NCBI RefSeq assembly: GCF_000317435.1
Contig: NC_019751.1
Coordinates: 6,076,001-6,140,000, forward strand
DNA from: Calothrix sp. PCC 6303
Lineage (GTDB): Bacteria; Cyanobacteriota; Cyanobacteriia; Cyanobacteriales; Nostocaceae
Length of the DNA stretch: 64,000 nt
Direction of reading: 5' to 3'
Shown here: one piece after another, positions 46,196 to 56,255 of the stretch
Position numbering within the stretch: position 1 is the stretch's first letter
Layout: the number at the start of each line of letters is the position of its first letter
Notes under the pieces: generated by a model
The model's database searches: none
Seen by the model: the letters and a program-made list of their open reading frames with translations, nothing else
Told to the model about the DNA's origin: nothing
Program-made: the position numbers and the translations under genes

Positions 46196-48370
46196 CTATA
46201 ATTTGGCTGCCATTGCCATGAGCATTTGCTGTGAACTAGCTTCAGGACAATTTTCGCCTGGTCGGCGTTGGATATAACTACCATCAGACTGTAATTCCCA
46301 AGCGTGGCGGTTATCGGCTAGCATAATTCCTAATACTTCTTGCAAATCTTTAGCAATATCTGCATCAAGAATTGGGGTAATTGCTTCGACACGACGATCT
46401 AAATTACGTGGCATCCAATCGGCACTACCAATAAATATTTCTTCTTTGCCATTGTTGTGAAAGTAGAAAATTCGGGAATGTTCTAAAAAGCGTCCAACGA
46501 TACTAATAACATTAATATTGTCGCTAATATCTTTGATGCCGGGACGTAGGCAACAGATACCACGAATAATTAAATCAATTTTGACTCCAGCACGGGAAGC
46601 TATGTATAAAGTTGAGATGATTTGTAAATCAACAAGGGCGTTCATTTTGGCGACAATGCGTCCAGAACCACCATTCTTGGCGTTTTCGATTTCACGGTTG
46701 ATTAGACTGAGGAAGCGATCGCGCATGTTAACGGGGGCTACTAATAACTGACGGTATTCTTTTTGCCGAGAATATCCAGTTAGGTAATTAAAGATATCAG
46801 TGAGGTCGGCACCAAGTTCTTCCCGACAGCTAAATAAGCCGAAATCTGTATAAAGTCTGGCTGTCTTCGGGTTGTAATTTCCTGTGCCGATATGGACATA
46901 ACGTTTGATGTGTTCTTTTTCCCGACGCACCACCATCACCAGTTTGCTGTGGGTTTTTAAACCAACCAAACCATATACGACATGGACACCAACACTTTCT
47001 AAGCGTCGCGCCCAATAGATGTTATTCTCTTCATCAAAGCGGGCTTTTAATTCTACTAATACTGATACTTGTTTGCCATTTTCGGCAGCAGCAATTAAAG
47101 CGTTGACAATTGGGGAATCCCCAGAAGTGCGGTATAGGGTTACTTTGATTGCTAAAACATCCGGGTCGTATGCAGCATAGGTAATAAATTTGACAACAGA
47201 TGCAGTGAAGGATTGATAAGGATGATGAACAAGGACATCCTTTTCTCGAATTACAGTAAAAATATCTCTACCCTCTTCCACTTCTAGTGTTTGAGGATTG
47301 ACAGCGTTAGGTTCCCGCAGACGTTGGAGACGGGGAGGCACAACAGATTGCCAAGGTCGATCTTTGTACTGTTCTAGAGGTAGTGACATAAAATACATCA
47401 TGTCCCTTAAACCTAATAAACCATCAACTTCATAGACATCGTTTTCTGATAAATCTAAATCTTGCAGTAGACGCGATCGCACTCCTGGGGGAGTATTAGA
47501 TTGAATCTCTAATCTGACGGGATTTCCCCCAACACGACGTTTGCGTAATTCCTGTTCGATTGCCAATAATAAGTCATCAGCTTCATCTTCTTCCAATCCT
47601 AAATCAGCATCACGAGTAATGCGGAAAGAATGATATTCCTGAATATTCATTCCTGGGAATAGGGATTCTAAGTTGTGTGCGATCGCTTGTTCTAATGGTA
47701 TGCCTGTCCAAGCAGAAGGCTCACCACGATCTTGAACTCGTAATTCTGGAGGTAAAGGTAAAAATCTGGGTAAAACCTTGGGAACCTTGACTCTGGCAAA
47801 AAATTCTTCTTCGGTTTCGGGATTTTTTACCAAAACCGCTAAATTTAAACTCAAATTAGAAATATAGGGAAATGGGTGGCTTGGATCTACTGCCAATGGT
47901 GTAATTACTGGAAATATTTGTTCTTTAAAATACTTATCTAAATATGTACGCTGCTCAGAGTCTAAATCAATGTAACTGAGAAGATGAATCCCATGACTAA
48001 TTAATTGGGGTAATAAGACTTTTTCAAACTGCTGATGTTGTTTAATAACTTGGGGACGTAAAGACTTACTGATATCTTCTAGCTGTTCTTGAGGTGTACG
48101 ACCATTAAATGCTAGTTTACTGACCTTTGCTTCAACTTGCTGCTTTAATCCTGATACCCGCACCATAAAAAATTCATCTAGATTTGAACTGAAAATTGCC
48201 ATAAATTTCAGCCTTTCTAAAAGTGGTGTTCGAGGATCTAAAGCTTCATGCAAAACACGGTTATTGAATTCTAACCAACTTAACTCACGATTAAGATAGT
48301 ATTTTGGATCTTGAAAGTTGATACTTTCGACATTTTCAATAGTTTCGCCGTTTTTTTTCGATTTTGCCAT
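46196..48370 (-). CDS. ppk1: Polyphosphate kinase 1
   Basis: PPK1 makes polyphosphate from ATP reversibly. The 724-residue protein shows the family order: N domain (LNRELSWLEFNNRVLHEALD), head domain, then catalytic C1/C2 domains with SVLVELKARFDEENNIYWARRLE and the autophosphorylated His474 in GLKTHSK, equivalent to His435 of E. coli. A second conserved His is in FLEHSRIFYFHN, with IFIGSADWMPRNLDRR close to the end. Length is normal. It is monocistronic and divergent from the Nudix gene. Confidence 0.95.
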   Translation of the reverse strand: MAKSKKNGETIENVESINFQDPKYYLNRELSWLEFNNRVLHEALDPRTPLLERLKFMAIFSSNLDEFFMVRVSGLKQQVEAKVSKLAFNGRTPQEQLEDISKSLRPQVIKQHQQFEKVLLPQLISHGIHLLSYIDLDSEQRTYLDKYFKEQIFPVITPLAVDPSHPFPYISNLSLNLAVLVKNPETEEEFFARVKVPKVLPRFLPLPPELRVQDRGEPSAWTGIPLEQAIAHNLESLFPGMNIQEYHSFRITRDADLGLEEDEADDLLLAIEQELRKRRVGGNPVRLEIQSNTPPGVRSRLLQDLDLSENDVYEVDGLLGLRDMMYFMSLPLEQYKDRPWQSVVPPRLQRLREPNAVNPQTLEVEEGRDIFTVIREKDVLVHHPYQSFTASVVKFITYAAYDPDVLAIKVTLYRTSGDSPIVNALIAAAENGKQVSVLVELKARFDEENNIYWARRLESVGVHVVYGLVGLKTHSKLVMVVRREKEHIKRYVHIGTGNYNPKTARLYTDFGLFSCREELGADLTDIFNYLTGYSRQKEYRQLLVAPVNMRDRFLSLINREIENAKNGGSGRIVAKMNALVDLQIISTLYIASRAGVKIDLIIRGICCLRPGIKDISDNINVISIVGRFLEHSRIFYFHNNGKEEIFIGSADWMPRNLDRRVEAITPILDADIAKDLQEVLGIMLADNRHAWELQSDGSYIQRRPGENCPEASSQQMLMAMAAKL

Positions 48371-48637
48371 GATGCGCTCAAATTAATTTGCTAAGTTGAT
48401 ATGGTTTCAATTAACCAGAACTTAACCAGCGCTTAATGTAAATACCTCACTACACAAGGGTTTTAGGCATCGCGCTAGAATAAATCCAGCAATAATTTCA
48501 TGTTATCGGAAATTAGGCAATCACGTTGATTTTGTTTAGAGGTTTAAGCAAGTCATTAGGATAAATTTTGCTTAACTGGTGAGCCTTCTTGCTTTCCAAG
48601 GTAAAGTAGTTAATATTATTAGATTTCTCAAAGACAC

Positions 48638-49069
48638 ATGTACCGAAATCCAGCACCAACGGTTGATATAATTATTGAATTAATCGATCGTCCCCATCGA
48701 CCAATAGTATTAATTGAAAGGCATTTTGAGCCATTAGGTTGGGCAATTCCCGGTGGTTTTGTGGATTATGGGGAGTCTGTGGAAGTAGCCGCAAAACGGG
48801 AAGCGCTGGAAGAAACAGCTTTAGAAGTGGAATTAATCGAGCAATTTTTAGTTTATTCTGATCCTAGTCGGGATGCACGAAAACACACAATCAGTATAGT
48901 TTTTATTGCCACTGCTACAGGTGAACCTCAAGCAGGGGATGATGCCAAAGGTTTAAAAATATTTGAACCCTGGTGTGTTCCCAATAACTTATGTTTTGAT
49001 CACGATCGCATTTTACGGGATTATTGGCAACATCGTCATTATGGAATCCGTCCCAGATTAGGATATTAG
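48638..49069 (+). CDS. Nudix hydrolase
   Basis: The 143-residue protein has the Nudix box GGFVDYGESVEVAAKREALEETA, matching G-x5-E-x7-R-E-U-x-E-E-x-G-U except that Ala replaces the last Gly. It is preceded by RPIVLIERHFEPLGWAIP. Such enzymes hydrolyse nucleoside diphosphates linked to another group; the substrate cannot be told here. Cyanobacteria carry several. It stands alone between ppk1 and the unknown gene at 49157. Confidence 0.87.
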   Translation: MYRNPAPTVDIIIELIDRPHRPIVLIERHFEPLGWAIPGGFVDYGESVEVAAKREALEETALEVELIEQFLVYSDPSRDARKHTISIVFIATATGEPQAGDDAKGLKIFEPWCVPNNLCFDHDRILRDYWQHRHYGIRPRLGY

Positions 49070-49156
49070 AAACTAGTACAGCATGGCGTAAATAACTAGA
49101 CCATTATTTGACGATGAAAGATGCAGTAATAAACGGCTTTCCCCTACTGCCTACTA

Positions 49157-49918
49157 CTACCTTGACGTGCTAGTTGCAGTACCTTTAATAACTAAGCGTT
49201 GTTTACCGCCGTAGTTATCGCCTACTATATCTATAGCCTCAACCTTCATAGGTAAAGAAATAGCACGTTTGACAATTCTATCTTCCAAAACAGTCACCGG
49301 AATTTTCAAATTTTTCGCTAAATCTGGCAAAGTTGAGTTAAAACCAGCAATCGTCACCCGTGCATCTGGTTCTAAAGTGATATTTCCTTCTTTCGCTATT
49401 GGTTTACCCTCCATCTCTATGTACACAGCGCGATCGCTAACAAATGGTAAACTCAGTATTGCTTGAGCAGCACCAGCACCCTCACCACCTTTTGATGATA
49501 AATGCTGCACAAGTTGTTTTAAATCAACCATTGCCCCAATCACCATCTTCTCATCTTGGAACTTTGTATTTGTTCCCAACACAATCTTTTTTACCTGTTT
49601 CTGATTATCTGCGATCGCGTCATCCAAAGCAGCAGTATCAAAACCATATGCAACCAGAGTATTTACCTCATCTGCGCTTAATTCAATCTTTCCCTTTCCT
49701 TGGTTTCTCTGTTTTCGCAAACTTTCAACAACCTTGTCATTTACTTTCATCCACTCCGGAATCCCAGATTCAGTATTCGCTGCTGAAATCACCTCATCTG
49801 TCGGATTTGTCTGTGTATACCAAGCTGGAGCGTAGGTTGTTTTGTTCCAGAGGTAAAATAAAATACCTCCAACACTCACAGAAAACAAACCAAAAATTAA
49901 TAGTAACCGCTTCAACAT
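49157..49918 (-). CDS. Conserved hypothetical protein with N-terminal membrane anchor
   Basis: The 253-residue protein has one hydrophobic segment at the start (LLLIFGLFSVSVGGILFYLW, about 5-24) and an otherwise soluble, probably periplasmic, beta-rich domain. Notable phrases are KIELSADEVNTLVAYGF, MVIGAMVDLKQLVQHLSS and RAVYIEMEGKPI. I do not recognise a characterised family; lipid- or envelope-binding DUF folds are possible. It is encoded alone and convergent with the Nudix gene. Confidence 0.75.
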   Translation of the reverse strand: MLKRLLLIFGLFSVSVGGILFYLWNKTTYAPAWYTQTNPTDEVISAANTESGIPEWMKVNDKVVESLRKQRNQGKGKIELSADEVNTLVAYGFDTAALDDAIADNQKQVKKIVLGTNTKFQDEKMVIGAMVDLKQLVQHLSSKGGEGAGAAQAILSLPFVSDRAVYIEMEGKPIAKEGNITLEPDARVTIAGFNSTLPDLAKNLKIPVTVLEDRIVKRAISLPMKVEAIDIVGDNYGGKQRLVIKGTATSTSR

Positions 49919-50105
49919 AGAATTCCAGTGAGTTTAATTTTTAGTAGGGTTGTAGGTATTTGTTTGGTCTACACAAGATACAACTAATATTCCTGAATTT
50001 AGTCGCAAAATCAAGAAGTGCCAGAAAAATTAGATTGCTTGACAAACGAGGTGGGATAATTCCTAATGGAGAAACCAGCTACATACATCTCAATACATAA
50101 TATCT

Positions 50106-50495
50106 ATGAATCGTCAAGTAATTTGTACCAATCACGCACCCGCACCCGTAGGACCATATAACCAAGCTATTTCAGCCTCTGGACAAATGATTTTTGTCTC
50201 TGGACAAATTGCTTTAGATCCTAACACTAGTGAGATAGTTGGTACTGGAGATGTCACAATTCAAACTAAGCAAGTAATGACAAATCTGGAAGCAGTTTTA
50301 GAAGCAGCTAATGCCAAGTGGGAAAATGTTGTCAAAGTCAGCATTTTTCTCAAAGATATGAACGACTTTGCAACTGTAAATGGAATTTATGCTCAGTATT
50401 TTCCAGCGGATACTGCACCAGCCCGTGCATGTGTCGAGGTGTCACGTTTACCGAAGGATGTATTAGTTGAAATTGAGTGTATTGCTGTGATTTAG
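50106..50495 (+). CDS. ridA: RidA family enamine/imine deaminase
   Basis: RidA hydrolyses reactive enamine and imine intermediates released by PLP enzymes such as threonine dehydratase, protecting branched-chain amino-acid metabolism. The 129-residue protein has APAPVGPYNQAISASGQMIFVSGQIALDP at the start and the signature PARACVEVSRLPKDVLVEIECIAV with the conserved catalytic Arg. It should form the usual trimer in the cytosol. It is monocistronic; a TAGGGTG-family repeat follows at 50557. Confidence 0.92.
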   Translation: MNRQVICTNHAPAPVGPYNQAISASGQMIFVSGQIALDPNTSEIVGTGDVTIQTKQVMTNLEAVLEAANAKWENVVKVSIFLKDMNDFATVNGIYAQYFPADTAPARACVEVSRLPKDVLVEIECIAVI

Positions 50496-50556
50496 AAGTA
50501 ATTTGAGGAATCAGGTTTGATTTCTATTGGCGTAGTTTACGCTTAAAAATTTAGTA

Positions 50557-50612
50557 GTAGGGTGCGTATAGCCTGACGGCATCCAATAAAAGACGGAACG
50601 TCGTAACGCACC
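50557..50612. repeat. TAGGGTGCG...CGTAACGCACC repeat
   Basis: Member of the same interspersed family as 7070-7201, downstream of ridA. The arms GGTGCGT and ACGCACC are inverted. Confidence 0.55.
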
Positions 50613-50711
50613 AAATATTTAATATTCTTCACATTATGGTAAATTGCCCTGTCATAACCACAATTTTCAACACCCACCTACTTAACAAAATTGACTTAGC
50701 AATATTGATAT

Positions 50712-51146
50712 TTATTCATCTTCTTTTATTTGCTGAATTTCTCCATCTATTTTCAACTTTAAAATGGTACTAAATGTACTGTAAAACCCAGTTTTCCACT
50801 CTCTATTTTGGAAAATAAAGGACAAATAAAAACTCTTGCTGTTAGATGAATTCATCACGAGATTATCACCTTCTTTAGGGGTGTATTTAAAATCAAAACA
50901 ACTTCCCTGATTTAAATTGAGCAAAACCCACTCCTCATTTAGTCCTTGCCCAATATCAGAGGTAGGTAAGGAGCATTCCCCTTCCTTCAGCGACTCATAT
51001 GTTTCTTGAAATTCTGATAAATACCAACGGTATACTTGTGGAGTATCCGCTTGCGCTTTTTTATATCGCCTTGAATTTTTGTTGTGAACAATTTCTTTTT
51101 CTTTTTTGCAACTGCATAGGATAAAGCCTTTGGTAAAGTCACACAT
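50712..51146 (-). CDS. Hypothetical protein, 144 aa
   Basis: I do not recognise a family. The protein opens MCDFTKGFILCSCKKEKEIV, has YRWYLSEFQETYESLKEGECSLPTSDIG, and ends in a beta-rich half (KSFYLSFIFQNREWKTGFYSTFS). No signal peptide or membrane segment is seen. Coding character is decent but conservation cannot be judged by eye. Gene order gives no clue. Confidence 0.55.
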   Translation of the reverse strand: MCDFTKGFILCSCKKEKEIVHNKNSRRYKKAQADTPQVYRWYLSEFQETYESLKEGECSLPTSDIGQGLNEEWVLLNLNQGSCFDFKYTPKEGDNLVMNSSNSKSFYLSFIFQNREWKTGFYSTFSTILKLKIDGEIQQIKEDE

Positions 51147-51285
51147 ACTTTATTTAAAAACTTATTTAAAAAATTTATTTAACAATATTGGGGGTTTAAT
51201 TCCCCTGCAACCAGTAAGCAGCATTCTGACAAACTTTGGCGGGACAGAAACCGATACCGCCAAGTTTATGCTGTTTTGTGTCGTC

Positions 51286-51327
51286 ACTTATTACTTATTA
51301 CTTATTACTTATTACTTATTACTTGTT
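51286..51327. repeat. Heptamer tandem repeat (ACTTATT)
   Basis: Five perfect copies of ACTTATT and one copy with a single change occur in tandem. The 7-base unit length and intergenic place suggest a variable-number repeat. Confidence 0.8.
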
Positions 51328-51355
51328 ATTAGAGCTTCACCCAGCAAATTTATAT

Positions 51356-51931
51356 TTACCTGTTAGTGCTTCCAGCTTCACAATCCCTTAACCAAATATC
51401 TACAGCTTTCCCAATTGCCCCATCACTACTTTCTCTGAGTGGAGTTGAGAGTTGATTAGCTGGATATGCACCTGTTTTAGTGAACATCATCACCTTTCGC
51501 CAACCACTATTAGTTTGAGTTAATAATAGTCGATGAAATTGCTGTAATTCAATGGCTTTACCTGCGGTATATTGCCGTTCTAAGGTAGTAAAAAAAACCT
51601 GATCAATTTTATCATCCACAGTCCGAACTGGGTTAGTACTCATTCCATAAGGATTGAGAGGTAGAGGCGTAAAATCCGGTTTCCCTGCAAAGATAATGTA
51701 GCTATAAACATCAACTTTTCGACTTAAACGACGAGCGCGTTGACTTGTGCGGTTTGCATAATTTGGTAAATCACGCAAGAGATTTGTAGTTAAAGTTTCG
51801 AGATTCTGCTGAGAACAAATTGACTTGGGTGCGATTTTCTGACCAGCATTAACTTGTTGCCAATGGGTGAATAATAACGAAAAATAAATAATGATGGCGA
51901 TCCAAATCCGAGTTTTATTGAATAACAACAT
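51356..51931 (-). CDS. Conserved hypothetical exported protein
   Basis: The protein of 191 residues starts MLLFNKTRIWIAIIIYFSLLF, an N-terminal hydrophobic segment that suggests export or anchoring. The rest has SQRARRLSRKVDVYSYIIFAGKPDFTPLPLNP and EAGKAIEL-like AGKAIELQQFHRLLLTQTNSGWRKVMMF. It resembles cyanobacterial hypothetical proteins but I recognise no function. ATG at 51931 is preferred to an upstream TTG at 51964. It lies downstream of pyrF on the same strand with about 117 bp between (ending before it in transcription order). Confidence 0.65.
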   Translation of the reverse strand: MLLFNKTRIWIAIIIYFSLLFTHWQQVNAGQKIAPKSICSQQNLETLTTNLLRDLPNYANRTSQRARRLSRKVDVYSYIIFAGKPDFTPLPLNPYGMSTNPVRTVDDKIDQVFFTTLERQYTAGKAIELQQFHRLLLTQTNSGWRKVMMFTKTGAYPANQLSTPLRESSDGAIGKAVDIWLRDCEAGSTNR

Positions 51932-52048
51932 CTCTTTATAATACAGCCGTAAATTTGGACGCAAAGATTTTGATAATCTCCCCTAAGTCCCCTCATTTCT
52001 TTGAGAGTAACTTCGCAAAGAAAAAGGGGACTTTAAACGCAGGATTAA

Positions 52049-52768
52049 TCAACCAAAATTGGATAATTCTTCACATATTTTCTCCCAAGCTAATTGTGGC
52101 TCTTTGGCTGCGGTAATTGGTCTGCCAATGACTAAATAGTTAGCACCAGATTTCACCGCTTCAGTGGGGGTAAATGTTCGTTTTTGATCACCTTTTTCAG
52201 CCCAATCAGGACGAACTCCCGGACACACCAAGAGAAAATCATCCCCACAGCTTTCGCGTAGTTGTTTTGCTTCTTGGGGTGAACATACTGCCCCATCTAA
52301 ACCCGATGATTTTGCCATTAACGCCATTTCTAAAGTGTATTCGGGCAATTCTAGAGGTACCCGCAAATCAAAAGCTAGTTGACGAGAAGAAATACTAGTT
52401 AATAAGGTGATAGCAATAACTTTAGGTGGTGTAACTCCTGTTTGGTTTGCACCCTGTTGTACCGCTTCGGCTGCTGCCTTTAGCCCATCTCGTCCGTTGG
52501 TAGCGTGAATTGTCAGTAAGTCTACACCATAGCGGGCAGCACTACGACAAGCCCCAGCAACTGTGTTGGGGATATCGTGGAATTTGAGATCCAGGAAAAT
52601 GCGTTTTTCGCGGGATTTGAGTACCTCTAAAATTTGTGATCCGCTGCTGGTGAATAACTCCAAACCAACTTTCCAAAAGGTAACTTCTGGCAGTTTGTCC
52701 AAAAGCGCGATCGCATCTTCAAAGGAAGGTACATCTAGCGGTACAATTATCTTTTCTTTAGGGTTCAT
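52049..52768 (-). CDS. pyrF: Orotidine 5'-phosphate decarboxylase
   Basis: PyrF converts OMP to UMP, the last step of de novo pyrimidine synthesis. The 239-residue TIM-barrel protein has [20 protein letters not shown], the catalytic D-K-D-x-x-D region in [16 protein letters not shown], and the C-terminal [15 protein letters not shown] at 52768 is chosen because AGGTGG lies five bases upstream; a GTG at 52777 is directly after the tyrS stop. The adjacency indicates co-transcription from tyrS. Confidence 0.93.
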   Translation of the reverse strand: MNPKEKIIVPLDVPSFEDAIALLDKLPEVTFWKVGLELFTSSGSQILEVLKSREKRIFLDLKFHDIPNTVAGACRSAARYGVDLLTIHATNGRDGLKAAAEAVQQGANQTGVTPPKVIAITLLTSISSRQLAFDLRVPLELPEYTLEMALMAKSSGLDGAVCSPQEAKQLRESCGDDFLLVCPGVRPDWAEKGDQKRTFTPTEAVKSGANYLVIGRPITAAKEPQLAWEKICEELSNFG

Positions 52769-52777
52769 TTGTACCAC

Positions 52778-53974
52778 CTATGGAATTAACCTAACGAAAT
52801 TCTTTTTCCCTAGTTGGAGGACTTTACCATGTAACTGTTGAGCCTCAGCAAAAACCGCCTCTCCATCCGTAATGCGATCGCTATCTAAGCGTACCCCACC
52901 TTCTTGGATTTTTCTTCTCCCTTCACCGCCGCTTTTACACAACCCGCTGACATTTAAAATTGTTGCCAACCTTGCCGGGAATTCCACCCCAGACAAGGAA
53001 AATTCGGGAATATTCCCTTCCTGTCCTCCAGATTCAGCCGCTTTCCTTGCCTCCTGTGCAGCAGCTTCCCCATGGTACTGAGTCACAATTTCCCCAGCTA
53101 ATAATTTTTGTTTATCTCTAGCCACCTCTGGCAAACTTTCTAAAGATAAATCCGTCAACAATTCAAAATACTGTCCCAACAAATTATCAGGAATAGCTTG
53201 TAACTTCTGGTACTTTAAGTTGGGATGATCCTGTAATCCGATGTAATTCCCCAATGACTTTGACATCTTTTGTATACCATCAGTACCAATCAAAATTGGT
53301 GAAAGTAGTCCATATTGAGGTTTCTGCCCAAAATGTCTCTGTAAATCCCGCCCTACGGCGATGTTAAATTTTTGGTCAGTACCACCCAACTCCACGTCTG
53401 CTTCAATCGCCACCGAATCATAACCCTGCATCAACGGATATAAAAACTCATGCAAAAAAATCGGACTTTGCTGCTTGTAGCGCAAATCAAAGCCTTCTTT
53501 CTCCAACATCTGTCCCACCGTCATCGTTGACAGCAAATCCAAAATTTTGCTCAAATCCAGCTTTGATAACCACTCGGAGTTATACCGAATCTCTAATCTT
53601 CCCGGTGTATCAAAATCTAGAATTGGTCGTACTTGGTCTAAGTATGTTTTGGCATTTTCCATCACATCAGCCTGTGTAAGCTGACGACGCACATCCGATT
53701 TTCCCGTAGGATCGCCAATTCGGGCAGTAAAATCACCGATAATCAACACAGCAGTATGACCCGCATCCTGAAAAGCTCGTAATTTTCGCACAGGTATGCT
53801 ATGACCGAGATGAATATCTGTGCCAGTGGGATCAATCCCCAATTTCACCCTTAAAGGGCGTTGACTATTTGTCAACAATTTTTCCAAACTCTCGCTTTCA
53901 CTGTCAAAATCGGTGGGTTGTGGGAAAATTTCTACAGTACCACGACGCAACCAAGAGAAATTCTGCGTCATCAT
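52778..53974 (-). CDS. tyrS: Tyrosyl-tRNA synthetase
   Basis: TyrS charges tRNA-Tyr. The class I motifs are HLGH (55-58, in [15 protein letters not shown]) and KMSKS (in [12 protein letters not shown]). An S4 RNA-binding domain ends the protein ([19 protein letters not shown]). The start ATG at 53974 gives the normal length of 398 residues. The frame stays open upstream to 54226, but that extension lacks similarity and overlaps the start of the divergent PBP gene, so it is rejected. Confidence 0.94.
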   Translation of the reverse strand: MMTQNFSWLRRGTVEIFPQPTDFDSESESLEKLLTNSQRPLRVKLGIDPTGTDIHLGHSIPVRKLRAFQDAGHTAVLIIGDFTARIGDPTGKSDVRRQLTQADVMENAKTYLDQVRPILDFDTPGRLEIRYNSEWLSKLDLSKILDLLSTMTVGQMLEKEGFDLRYKQQSPIFLHEFLYPLMQGYDSVAIEADVELGGTDQKFNIAVGRDLQRHFGQKPQYGLLSPILIGTDGIQKMSKSLGNYIGLQDHPNLKYQKLQAIPDNLLGQYFELLTDLSLESLPEVARDKQKLLAGEIVTQYHGEAAAQEARKAAESGGQEGNIPEFSLSGVEFPARLATILNVSGLCKSGGEGRRKIQEGGVRLDSDRITDGEAVFAEAQQLHGKVLQLGKKNFVRLIP

Positions 53975-54145
53975 AGGAGACTCATTATTTGCTATGCTTT
54001 GCACTTTAGAAGTAGGGTTATTTGTAATCACTATTAATTGATCTAAACATTTGTCTGCCAGACTAATATAATTACAAAAAATTAACCGCCTTGCTGCATC
54101 TAGATAGATTACATTTACATATACATGTGAGGAAGTGGAACCGCC

Positions 54146-56074
54146 GTGTCGTCTAGGACTTTTGAAGATAAACAAACCCCACGTCAGCCTACATCCGGCT
54201 TTGAATTCATCAAAGGAGTGGGTCAAGTTGCTGGCGGCACGCTGCTAGCCATCACCATGTTAACAAGCTCTGTAGTTGCCGGAGGCTTAGTTGGCTTGGC
54301 AATTAGCTTTCGCAATCTCCCAGATGTCAGGCAATTACGTAATTTTTTCCCCTCAGAAACCACTTACGTTTATGATGTCAAGGGAAAACTGCTCACCAGC
54401 ATTCACGGGGAAGCGAATCGTGAGGTTGTACCCCTAGATCGAATTTCTCCAGAACTAAAAAGGGCTGTACTGGCTAGTGAAGATAGTGATTTTTACTTTC
54501 ACCACGGCATTAACCCCAAAGGCGTAGGACGGGCTGTATTCTCCAACTTAAAAGGGGGTGGTGTCCGCGAAGGTGGTTCAACTGTCACCATGCAATTGGT
54601 AAAAAACCTCTTCCTATCCCATCGACGGGAATTTACTCGCAAAATTGCCGAAGCAGTATTGGCAATTAGACTAGAGCAAATTCTTACCAAAGATCAAGTC
54701 TTAGAAATGTACCTCAATCAGGTGTATTGGGGTCACAATAACTACGGTGTCCAAACTGCGGCACGTAGCTACTTTAACAAATCCGCTGACAACTTAACTT
54801 TGGCTGAGTCAGCAATGATGGCAAGCTTAATCCAAGCACCGGAAGAATACAGTCCCTTCGCCAACATGAAAAAAGCGAAGGAACAGCAGAAGATTGTTTT
54901 AGATCGGATGAAGGGATTAGGTTGGATTACTCAAAGTGAGTATGATGTTGCCCTGAATGAAAAAATTAAATTAGGTAAAATCCGCTCTTTCCAAGGTAGC
55001 GCTTTACCTTATGTCACTAACGCAGTATCAGCAGAAATCGCCAAAAAATTTGGACGGGAATCCCTCTTAAAAGGCGGTATGCGCGTGCAAACTACCGTTG
55101 ATGCTAATTTTCAACGGATGGCAGAGGAAACCGTCGCCAAATGGCATGAACGGCTATTAGGTCAAGGTTTATATAAAAACCAAATGGCTTTGGTTGCCAT
55201 CGATCCTCGCACCCACTATATTAAGGCACTGGTTGGTGGTGTAGATGCCAAAACTAGTGAGTTTAACCGGGCAACACAAGCTTTGCGTCAACCTGGTTCT
55301 GCCTTTAAACCTTTTGTATATTACGCTGCATTTGCCACAGGAAGGTATTCACCCAGTTCCAACGTTGTTGATGCACCTGTAGGTTATCGAGATGGTGATG
55401 GTTGGTATTATCCCAAAAACTACGACAGTAGCTTCGGTGGTTCGATGTCGATTCGCTACGCCTTAGCACAATCTCGAAATATTCCAGTAATTAAACTTGG
55501 TAAAGCTATCGGCATGAATAAGGTTGTGGAAACCTCTCGGACTTTAGGGATTATGAGTCCGATGGAACCAGTCACTTCCTTGCCTTTGGGTGCTATCGGT
55601 GTGACACCATTAGAAATGGCTAGTGCTTACGCCACCTTTGCTAACTACGGGTGGCAGTCTCCCACAACTGTGATTGTGAGAATTACCGATAGTAGCGGAA
55701 ATGTGCTACTCGACAACACACCTAAACCCCAATTGGTACTTGATCCTTGGGCATCGGCTTCTATTATTGATAGTATGCGTTCAGTAATTACTGAAGGAAC
55801 AGGTAAAAATGCCTCAATTGGTCGTCCAGCAGCCGGTAAAACTGGTACTACTTCCTCAGAAAAAGATATTTGGTTTGTGGGAACTGTACCGCAGTTGGCG
55901 ACTGCTGTCTGGGTTGGTAGAGACGACAACAAACAATTAGCACGGGGTGCAACGGGTGGTGTGATGGTGGCACCAATTTGGCGAGACTTTATGTCACGCG
56001 CTCTCAAAGATGTCCCGTCAGAAAACTTTAAATCGCCTTCTCAGTTCACTCGTCCGAAGTCTGGGGATAATTAA
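54146..56074 (+). CDS. Class A penicillin-binding protein (PBP1A-type)
   Basis: This bifunctional cell-wall synthase has one transmembrane segment (about 25-54), a GT51 transglycosylase domain with catalytic Glu112 in [13 protein letters not shown] and [14 protein letters not shown], and a transpeptidase domain with SxxK at 385-388 (PGSAFKPF), SxN at 443-445 (SRN) and KTG at 565-567. It polymerises and cross-links peptidoglycan in the periplasm. The start is GTG at 54146. The length, 642 residues, is typical of cyanobacterial class A PBPs. It is divergent from tyrS. Confidence 0.94.
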   Translation: MSSRTFEDKQTPRQPTSGFEFIKGVGQVAGGTLLAITMLTSSVVAGGLVGLAISFRNLPDVRQLRNFFPSETTYVYDVKGKLLTSIHGEANREVVPLDRISPELKRAVLASEDSDFYFHHGINPKGVGRAVFSNLKGGGVREGGSTVTMQLVKNLFLSHRREFTRKIAEAVLAIRLEQILTKDQVLEMYLNQVYWGHNNYGVQTAARSYFNKSADNLTLAESAMMASLIQAPEEYSPFANMKKAKEQQKIVLDRMKGLGWITQSEYDVALNEKIKLGKIRSFQGSALPYVTNAVSAEIAKKFGRESLLKGGMRVQTTVDANFQRMAEETVAKWHERLLGQGLYKNQMALVAIDPRTHYIKALVGGVDAKTSEFNRATQALRQPGSAFKPFVYYAAFATGRYSPSSNVVDAPVGYRDGDGWYYPKNYDSSFGGSMSIRYALAQSRNIPVIKLGKAIGMNKVVETSRTLGIMSPMEPVTSLPLGAIGVTPLEMASAYATFANYGWQSPTTVIVRITDSSGNVLLDNTPKPQLVLDPWASASIIDSMRSVITEGTGKNASIGRPAAGKTGTTSSEKDIWFVGTVPQLATAVWVGRDDNKQLARGATGGVMVAPIWRDFMSRALKDVPSENFKSPSQFTRPKSGDN

Positions 56075-56255
56075 TTGGTATAAGTTTGATTGGGGATAAG
56101 CTGCTACGCAGCTAAATCCTATAAATTCAGAAATTATAACCTTTGTGGTGCGGGCATCTTGCCCGCTTTAAATATACAAAGTAGGCGCTTAACAGCTTAA
56201 GACAGTTAAGCCAATAGTCAGAATCCCCAATTTTAGAGTTTTTAACAATTCCTAA

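Noticed and set aside
53975-54226. Upstream extension of tyrS to an earlier start
   Set aside because: It would overlap the divergent PBP start and adds sequence foreign to TyrS; ATG at 53974 gives the standard length.
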